Notes under the pieces: generated by a model
Databases searched by the model: none
Seen by the model: the letters and a program-made list of their open reading frames with translations, nothing else
Told to the model about the DNA's origin: nothing
Made by a program: the position numbers and the translations under genes
Shown here: positions 58,678 to 64,000 of the stretch, one piece after another
Layout of the letters: each line of letters starts with the position of its first letter
Position numbering within the stretch: position 1 is the stretch's first letter
Assembly: GCA_017991315.1 (NCBI GenBank)
Contig: JAGOQS010000001.1
Coordinates: forward strand, 496,001-560,000
Length of the DNA: 64,000 nt
DNA from: Ferrovibrio sp.
GTDB lineage: Bacteria; Pseudomonadota; Alphaproteobacteria; Ferrovibrionales; Ferrovibrionaceae
Direction of reading: 5' to 3'

Positions 58678-60396
58678 ATGAGCCAGGGCACCAGCAAGCG
58701 GGGATTGCGCAAGGGCCTGACCAGCTATGGCGATGCCGAATTCTCGCTGTTCCTGCGCAAGGTGTTCATCAAGGCGGCGGGCTATTCCGACGATGCGCTG
58801 GACCGCCCCATCGTTGGCATCACCAACACCTACAGCGATTTCAATCCCTGCCATGGCAACGTGCCGGACCTGATCGAGGCGGTGAAGCGCGGCGTCATGC
58901 TGTCGGGTGCGCTGCCGATGGTGTTTCCCACCATCTCGATCCATGAAAGCTTCGCCCATCCGACCTCGATGTTCCTGCGCAACCTGATGGCGATGGACAC
59001 CGAGGAAATGTTGCGGGCGCAGCCGATGGATGCCGTGGTGCTGATCGGCGGCTGCGACAAGACCGTGCCGGCACAGCTCATGGGCGCGATCAGCACCGAT
59101 CTGCCCACCGTGTTTCTGCCCGTCGGCCCGATGGTGGTAGGGCATCACCAGGGCGAGGTGCTGGGCGCCTGCACCGATTGCCGCCGGCTCTGGGGCAGCT
59201 ATCGCGGCGGCCAGATGGCGGAAGCCGAGATCGAGGCGGTGTCGAACCGCCTGGCGCCGTCGGTTGGCACCTGCATGGTGATGGGCACCGCCTCCACCAT
59301 GGCCTGCATTTCCGAGGCGCTTGGCTTCACCCTGCCGCTCGGCGGCACCGTGCCCGCGCCCCATGCCGAACGCCGCCGCATCGCCGAAGCCTCTGGCATG
59401 CGCGCCGCCGAAATGGCGAAGACCGGCGGGCCGCGCCCCAGCGAATTGATGACGCCGGCCAGTTTGCGCAACGCCCAGGTGGTGCTGCAGGCCATCGGCG
59501 GCTCCACCAACGGTATCGTGCATCTGGCCGCCATGGCCGGCCGCGCCGGGCTGGAGCTTGACCTCAACAGCTTCGACGAGATCGGCCGCAAGACGCCGGT
59601 GCTGATCGACCTCAAGCCGTCCGGCAACGATTACATGGAGCATTTCCACCATGCCGGCGGCGTGCCGCGCCTGATGCGCGAACTGGCCGACCTGCTGGAT
59701 CTTTCCGCCCCCACCGTAGCCGGCGGCACGCTGGCCGATGTGGTGGCGGCTGCGGAGGAGGTGCGCGGCCAGACTGCCATTCGCCCGCGCAGCAATCCGC
59801 TCAAGGCGGAGGGCGGCATGGCGGTGCTGCATGGCAACCTGGCGCCGCGCGGCGCGGTGATCAAGCAGGCGGCGGCCTCGCCCAAGCTGATGCAGCATGA
59901 GGGCCGCGCCGTGGTGTTCACCTCGGTCGAGGACATGACCAACCGTGTCGACGACCCGGACCTGGATGTGACCGCCGACGACGTGCTGGTCTTGCTCAAT
60001 GCCGGGCCGAAGGGCGCGCCGGGCATGCCGGAAGCCGGCTATCTGCCAATCCCGAAAAAGCTGGCCCGCCAGGGCGTGAAGGACATGGTGCGAATCTCCG
60101 ATGCGCGCATGAGCGGCACGGCCTTCGGCACGATCGTATTGCATATCACACCGGAATCCGCCGATGGCGGCCCGCTCGGCCTGGTGCGGACCGGCGACCG
60201 CATCCGCCTGGATGTGGCAAAGCGCCGCATCGACCTTCTGGTGGAAGATGACGAATTGTCACGCCGCGCCGCCGAGCCTGTCACATTGCCGCATGAACTG
60301 CCGACGCGCGGCTATGCCAAGCTGTACATGGACACCGTATTGCAGGCCGATGGCGGCTGCGACTTCGACTTCCTGGTGCCTGGTAAACAAGCATAA
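58678..60396 (+). CDS. IlvD/Edd family dehydratase (sugar-acid type)
   Basis: A 572-residue Fe-S dehydratase. Cluster ligands are Cys58 (NPCHG), Cys126 (GGCDKT) and Cys199 (VGTCMVMG). The substrate region has FAHPTSMFLRN near 91-101 and the C-terminal barrel has ISDARMSGTAFG. The N-terminus (KRGLRKGLTSYGDAEFSLFLRKVF) resembles L-arabonate/galactonate dehydratases more than branched-chain IlvD. It probably converts a sugar acid to a 2-keto-3-deoxy acid. The start at 58678 is 7 bases after the RraA-like gene; the longer open frame overlaps that gene. Confidence 0.87.
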   Translation: MSQGTSKRGLRKGLTSYGDAEFSLFLRKVFIKAAGYSDDALDRPIVGITNTYSDFNPCHGNVPDLIEAVKRGVMLSGALPMVFPTISIHESFAHPTSMFLRNLMAMDTEEMLRAQPMDAVVLIGGCDKTVPAQLMGAISTDLPTVFLPVGPMVVGHHQGEVLGACTDCRRLWGSYRGGQMAEAEIEAVSNRLAPSVGTCMVMGTASTMACISEALGFTLPLGGTVPAPHAERRRIAEASGMRAAEMAKTGGPRPSELMTPASLRNAQVVLQAIGGSTNGIVHLAAMAGRAGLELDLNSFDEIGRKTPVLIDLKPSGNDYMEHFHHAGGVPRLMRELADLLDLSAPTVAGGTLADVVAAAEEVRGQTAIRPRSNPLKAEGGMAVLHGNLAPRGAVIKQAAASPKLMQHEGRAVVFTSVEDMTNRVDDPDLDVTADDVLVLLNAGPKGAPGMPEAGYLPIPKKLARQGVKDMVRISDARMSGTAFGTIVLHITPESADGGPLGLVRTGDRIRLDVAKRRIDLLVEDDELSRRAAEPVTLPHELPTRGYAKLYMDTVLQADGGCDFDFLVPGKQA

Positions 60397-60454
60397 GCAA
60401 TAGGTCATACTGAGAAGTATTGCCTTGTAGCGCGAACTACCTTATTCGGGAGTT

Positions 60455-60688
60455 ATGCTTCCCGAATCATTCATCTTTGGCAGCCAGCGCTTTTTCCCCA
60501 AGGACACCGATGTGGTCGTCGCCCGTTGGTGCGCCGATCAGGGGCGCACGCTGGATGACCTTGCGCCCAAGGTCGGCCTGTCGCGCATGGCGCTGAGCCT
60601 GATCCTGCGCGGCATCGATCCGGTCACCCCGGCCATCGAGCGCAAGCTGCGCGAATTGATGACCGGCGCGCAGCAGCGCTCGGCTTAA
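60455..60688 (+). CDS. Small HTH-like protein (77 aa)
   Basis: A 77-residue protein with a likely helix-turn-helix (LDDLAPKVGLSRMALSLILRG, about 33-53) and conserved Trp/Cys near the start (ARWCADQGRT). The pattern resembles a minimal Cro/XRE-type DNA-binding protein, but it is short and I do not recognise a family. GGGAG lies only 2 bases before the ATG. It is followed by an intergenic repeat element. Confidence 0.62.
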   Translation: MLPESFIFGSQRFFPKDTDVVVARWCADQGRTLDDLAPKVGLSRMALSLILRGIDPVTPAIERKLRELMTGAQQRSA

Positions 60689-60713
60689 AGCAGCCACAAC
60701 ATTCCAGTGTGTT

Positions 60714-60883
60714 CGTCATGCCCGGACTTGATCCGGGCATCTCGCGCAAGCACGCAGTGAGACCGCCGGGCTCTAAGCGCACGCCGCCACATGCGGCGTG
60801 GGTGCAGAGGCCCGAAGGGCAGGCCCGGCGGTGACGAAATTAAGGAATCAGGGCTTAATGGCAGGCTAAAGTCGGGCATGACG
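60714..60883. repeat. MITE-like repeat with terminal inverted repeats
   Basis: The 170-base element begins CGTCATGCCCGGAC and ends GTCGGGCATGACG, which are inverted with one base missing. An internal palindrome follows (CCCGGACTTGATCCGGG at the left, and GCCGCCACATGCGGC in the middle). The left unit matches the one at 49261-49347. No ORF lies inside. It is probably a non-autonomous mobile or REP-like element. Confidence 0.65.
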
Positions 60884-60914
60884 ATGTGTTAGGGTTGATC
60901 GCACAAGCTGAAAC

Positions 60915-60942
60915 GAAAAAGCCCGGCGCTAAGGCCGGGCTT
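60915..60942 (-). terminator. Terminator of fccB (minus strand)
   Basis: AAAGCCCGGC/GCCGGGCTTT stem (60917-60926 and 60933-60942) with a short loop; on the minus strand it is followed by TTTTTCG. It lies 24 bases after the fccB stop codon. Confidence 0.88.
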
Positions 60943-60965
60943 TCCGTAGTTGATGTAGCCGTGTC

Positions 60966-62249
60966 TCAGCCGAAGGCGTCGGCGATGATGCCGGCATACC
61001 AGCCCAGCGTATGCTCGGCTTCCTGCTTGCGGAAGGCCGCATCGGCGCGGGCGGGGCTGACGCCGCCGCTGTTCGGCACTTCCGCCACGGTTTCGCCCGG
61101 GCGATAGGTGCCGGTGACGGAGATGCCGTAATCCGGCGACACCAGGCTGTAGCAGGTGTTGTGGAACACCGCCGGCGGCGCGGCCTGGCCGCGCAGCGCG
61201 GCGACGATGCTGGCGGCCACCACCTTGGCCTGGCTGTTCGCCGCCGAGCCGGATTTCGGCATCGCACCGGCAATCGAGGCATCGCCCAGCACATGCACGT
61301 CGGCCGCCTTGCGCGAGGCGAAGGACTTCGGATCGACGGCGCACCAGCCGTTGCTTTCGGCAAGCCCGGCATCGATGGCGATCTTGCCGGCGGTCTGCGG
61401 CGGGATCAGGTTCAGCACATTGGCCTTCTCGGTGCCGAAGCCGGCCTTGATCGAGAGATTGGCGACGTCCACTTCCTCGACCTTGCCGCCATCCTTGCCG
61501 GCGACCCAGGTGATCATGCCGGGATATTCCGACTCCCAGGCGGCCTGGAACAGGCCCTGCTTCGAGAAGGCATCCTTGGCGTCGAAGATCAGGATCTTCG
61601 ACTTCGGCTTCTTGGTCTTGAGATACCAGGCGATCATGCTCACCCGCTCATACGGGCCGGGGGGGCAGCGGAACGGATTGGCCGGCGGCGCGATGATCAC
61701 GGTGCCACCATCGGGCATGGCTTCAAGCTGGCGGCGCAGCAGGGCGGTCTGTGCTCCGGCCTTCCAAGCATGCGGCACGCGCTCGGCGCCCTTTTCGCTG
61801 TAGCCCGGCACGCCGCCATAGTTCAGCTCGATGCCCGGCGCCACCACCAGCTTGTCGTAGGGCAGCACGGCGCCATCGGCCAGCCGCACGCGCTTGGCGC
61901 CGGTATCGATGGCGGTGGCGTTGGCCCGCACCAGCTTCACGCCCCAGCGCTGCTGCAGCGGATCGCGGCGATGCTGGATCGAGTCCAGGCTGCGCATGCC
62001 GGCCAGCACATAATTCGAGAACGGGCAGGTGGTGTAGATGGCGTCGCGGTCGATCAGCATCACATCGAGGCTGGGATCGAACAGCTTGAGATAGCGTGCG
62101 GCAGTGGCGCCGCCGAAGCCGCCGCCAACCACGACCACACGGGCCGGGGCATTGCGGTTGACCTGGGCCGCGGCGAAGCCGGGGAAGGTGAGGGAGGCGC
62201 TGGCGGCGATGCCGGCGCCGAGCAGTTGACGGCGATTGAAGTCGGTCAT
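60966..62249 (-). CDS. fccB: Flavocytochrome c sulfide dehydrogenase, flavoprotein subunit
   Basis: Periplasmic FAD enzyme that oxidises sulfide and passes electrons to the cytochrome subunit. The 427-residue precursor has a Tat signal (NRRQLLGAGIAASAS). FAD-binding GGGFGGATAARYLK is near 42-55. The redox-active Cys pair is Cys75 (TTCPFSN) and Cys345 (HNTCYSLV). A second flavin region is AADVHVLGDASIAG. GGGGGA precedes the start. It lies 11 bases downstream of fccA and ends with a strong terminator, so fccA-fccB is a transcript. Confidence 0.92.
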   Translation of the reverse strand: MTDFNRRQLLGAGIAASASLTFPGFAAAQVNRNAPARVVVVGGGFGGATAARYLKLFDPSLDVMLIDRDAIYTTCPFSNYVLAGMRSLDSIQHRRDPLQQRWGVKLVRANATAIDTGAKRVRLADGAVLPYDKLVVAPGIELNYGGVPGYSEKGAERVPHAWKAGAQTALLRRQLEAMPDGGTVIIAPPANPFRCPPGPYERVSMIAWYLKTKKPKSKILIFDAKDAFSKQGLFQAAWESEYPGMITWVAGKDGGKVEEVDVANLSIKAGFGTEKANVLNLIPPQTAGKIAIDAGLAESNGWCAVDPKSFASRKAADVHVLGDASIAGAMPKSGSAANSQAKVVAASIVAALRGQAAPPAVFHNTCYSLVSPDYGISVTGTYRPGETVAEVPNSGGVSPARADAAFRKQEAEHTLGWYAGIIADAFG

Positions 62250-62260
62250 GGCATCCCCCT

Positions 62261-62590
62261 TCAGTTACGCGCCAGATGTTCGGCGATCGCCTTGAGCTGA
62301 TCGTCCGAATAGCCGCGCGCGATGCGGCCCATGATGGTGGAGGGCTTCTTGTTGGTCTTCACCTCGATCAGCGCCTCATACAGCGTCTTGGCATCGACGC
62401 CGTGGATCGGCGGCATCGTCGGCGACACATAGGTCGGGCTGCCGTGGCAGAGGTTGCAGGTCTGGGCCGCGAAAGCGGCTTCCGAAAGCGGTTGCGGAGC
62501 CTGCTGCGCCAGTGCCTGGGAAACATGGGCGGGGGCAGCAAGCCCGAGGCCGGCCACAAGCGCGGCGGCAAGCATGGTGGGGCGGTACAT
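62261..62590 (-). CDS. fccA: Sulfide dehydrogenase cytochrome c subunit
   Basis: A 109-residue periplasmic c-type cytochrome. The start at 62590 (MYRPTMLAAAL) has GGGAGG at 6 bases; an ATG two codons upstream overlaps that site. A signal peptide (about 1-28) is followed by the haem motif CNLCHG (Cys45, Cys48, His49) and a Met ligand, likely in PSTIMGRIARG. One haem is visible, as in the single-haem form of the subunit. It is the first gene of fccA-fccB. The AT-rich 62591-62692 region contains the promoter. Confidence 0.88.
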   Translation of the reverse strand: MYRPTMLAAALVAGLGLAAPAHVSQALAQQAPQPLSEAAFAAQTCNLCHGSPTYVSPTMPPIHGVDAKTLYEALIEVKTNKKPSTIMGRIARGYSDDQLKAIAEHLARN

Positions 62591-62692
62591 CGACATCCTC
62601 CCTGGTGACGAACCGGGAGGACGCTATCCCAGAGTAAAAATTCAATCAACTTCGTTTGTGATTATATTAATTAAACAAAGAAATTATGTTTT

Positions 62693-63586
62693 TTATGGTT
62701 CGCCAGGAATCTTCGGCGTGCCTCGCGCGGAAACCACAATAGCCAGCAGGATAAGCCCGGCCCCGGCCAGCATCGGCCAGGAAATCGGCTCGGCGAAGGC
62801 CAGCAGGCCGACCAGCAGCGAGGTGATGAGCTCGCCGGCGCCGGCAATCGCCGAACGTTCCGGCCCGGCGATGGGGGCGCCGAGCAGCAGCAGGCCAAGC
62901 GCGCCGAAGGTGCTCAAAATCGCCAGCGCCGCGGCCGCGCCCCAGGCCTTGAAGGATGTCGGCACGATCACACCGCCTTCCCAGATCAGGCACAGCCCCA
63001 GCATCGCCAGGAAGCCGCCGATGAACACGCCGCCGAGCCGCACCGGCACGATGATGTGGCTCAGGCGCCGCGCCGCAATATGGATGAACAGGGAATAGGC
63101 CGTGGGCGGGATGAAGCAGAGCAGCACCGGCAGCAGCGGCACGCCGGCCACCGCATCGGGCGAGAGGATCAGGGCGGCGGCGATGAACACCAGGGCAGCG
63201 GCGATCAGGTTGGCGCGGGTCAGCTTCTCGCCGAAGGCCAGCCAGCCGAGCAGGATGGTGAACAAAGGATAGGTGAACAGGATCAGCACCGTCAGCGCCA
63301 CGGTGAGGTATTGCAGCGCGATGAAGTAGAACAGCATCGAGCTCATATAGGCGGCGCCGGCGATGAAGGCGAAAACGAAGTCCCGGCGCTGTTTCAGAAT
63401 GGCGGGCAGGAAGGGCAGGCAGCAGGCCGCCGCGATGGCGAAGCGCCACACCAGCAGCGACAGCGGCGTCTGACCTTCTTCATAGGCCATGCGGATGAAC
63501 AGCGGCATGATGCCGAAGCCGATGGCACCGAAACCGACCAGGGCCATGCCGAAAAGCGGTGAGCGGGTGAAGACCGGAGAGGGCAT
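62693..63586 (-). CDS. EamA/DMT family transporter
   Basis: A 297-residue drug/metabolite transporter with ten hydrophobic segments formed by two EamA repeats (about 12-135 and 150-290). The first repeat has MALVGFGAIGFGIMPLFIR and the second begins around VLLCFIPPTAYSLFIHIAA. Such proteins export or exchange small metabolites across the inner membrane. It lies downstream of fccAB in the opposite order on the same strand, but separated by a 102-base AT-rich gap, so co-transcription is not shown. The substrate is unknown. Confidence 0.85.
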   Translation of the reverse strand: MPSPVFTRSPLFGMALVGFGAIGFGIMPLFIRMAYEEGQTPLSLLVWRFAIAAACCLPFLPAILKQRRDFVFAFIAGAAYMSSMLFYFIALQYLTVALTVLILFTYPLFTILLGWLAFGEKLTRANLIAAALVFIAAALILSPDAVAGVPLLPVLLCFIPPTAYSLFIHIAARRLSHIIVPVRLGGVFIGGFLAMLGLCLIWEGGVIVPTSFKAWGAAAALAILSTFGALGLLLLGAPIAGPERSAIAGAGELITSLLVGLLAFAEPISWPMLAGAGLILLAIVVSARGTPKIPGEP

Positions 63587-63623
63587 GACCTGGAACCATT
63601 GGCAACGTGAGCGGGAAAATCGG

Positions 63624-63651
63624 TTGCGAGACGCGACTGGCAGAGTATAGT
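63624..63651 (+). promoter_or_regulatory. Predicted promoter of the last gene
   Basis: -35 TTGCGA (63624-63629), 16 bases, -10 TATAGT (63646-63651). Transcription would start about 65 bases before the ATG. Confidence 0.5.
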
Positions 63652-63722
63652 GACAGGGCCGGGCAGAAGCCCAGGCTTACACAGACCGCCATGTCCGTCT
63701 CCAGAATGAGGAGCCGCGTACC

Positions 63723-64000
63723 ATGACCACCCTATCCGCCACAGCCCAATCAGCACCGTTGCAAGCGGCCAGCACCGTTGCCAGCGGGACGTCGCCAGAC
63801 AACCGCCTGGTCGAAGTCAGCCGCATTCTCGCCGATACCGAGGGCCGCTACAGCGACCGCGACAAGGCCGCCGCTTACAAGGAATGGGGCGCGATCAACT
63901 ATTCCAACCTGTTCAGCTACAGCCTGGAGGATCGCAAGGAGAGTCAGGCGCTGATCACCAAGGCGATGCAGGATCCGAACAGCTTCCTTGGCCGCATCGA
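63723..64000 (+). CDS. Hypothetical protein, 3' truncated
   Basis: The first 92 codons of a gene that leaves the window. GAGGAG lies 12 bases before the ATG and a promoter lies upstream. The N-terminus is Ala/Ser/Thr-rich (TLSATAQSAPLQAASTVASG), then a helical section with charged residues (ILADTEGRYSDRDKAAAYK, and NYSNLFSYSLEDRKESQAL). No family recognised and no signal peptide is evident. Confidence 0.6.
   Translation, partial: MTTLSATAQSAPLQAASTVASGTSPDNRLVEVSRILADTEGRYSDRDKAAAYKEWGAINYSNLFSYSLEDRKESQALITKAMQDPNSFLGRI

Overview
The window is 64 kb of high-GC chromosome from an alphaproteobacterium. Supporting signs are a CckA-type hybrid kinase with its kinase core next to recA, the yqeY-dnaG-rpoD order, a divergent carAB-greA block, a sigma-54 promoter in front of flgE, and RBS/TATAnT-type promoters spaced as in Rhodospirillales. 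The protein style (soluble CckA, fused OppD-OppF, Methyltransf_17-like protein) best fits a free-living, flagellated member of Rhodospirillales sensu lato (Ferrovibrio-like), but that is inference. No plasmid, phage or insertion-sequence genes were seen; the window is core chromosome plus lineage-specific clusters.

Layout. 1-2.7 kb: end of an ActP-like Na+/solute symporter, a clear terminator and three small membrane proteins. 2.7-8.9 kb (minus strand): CheW, a chemoreceptor, a class III nucleotide cyclase with a C-terminal 2TM domain, a PAS kinase whose phospho-acceptor His is replaced by Tyr, and a large protein with a C-terminal winged helix. 9.0-18.9 kb: a CAU tRNA, rpoD-dnaG-yqeY (minus), then divergent carA-carB-greA. 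19.1-24.8 kb: an OmpR-type regulator, an enoyl-CoA hydratase-like protein, an MBL hydrolase/methyltransferase pair, and a translationally coupled kinase-REC-REC operon. 25-31.5 kb: a five-gene peptide-type ABC import operon.

31.5-41.4 kb is the most unusual part. Six tightly coupled glycan genes (four glycosyltransferases, a histidine phosphatase, a NodB-like deacetylase) face away from an 883-residue ABC exporter-like protein whose nucleotide-binding motifs are nearly all degenerate and which carries three copies of a Q-loop-like segment. It is followed by a stand-alone cyclic-nucleotide-binding protein and a small methyltransferase. Together they look like an envelope or extracellular glycan production and export system.

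41.5-44.1 kb: a P1-family peptidase and an orphan peptide-binding lipoprotein-like/periplasmic protein. 44.2-51.8 kb: flagellar export and rod/hook genes (fliP, fliO, a short FlhB paralogue on minus; flgB, flgC, fliE, fliQ, fliR, flhB, flgE, flgD on plus), with a sigma-54 promoter, tandem GGTTAACC palindromes and a DnaA box ahead of flgE. 52-57.8 kb: TerC, a small protein, a lipocalin, cckA with a duplicated start-site hairpin, and recA. 58-60.7 kb: RraA-like and IlvD/Edd-like enzymes and a small HTH protein. 61-63.6 kb: flavocytochrome c sulfide dehydrogenase (fccB, fccA) and an EamA transporter. The last gene runs off the end. Three palindromic intergenic repeats (44.1, 49.3 and 60.8 kb) are dispersed elements.
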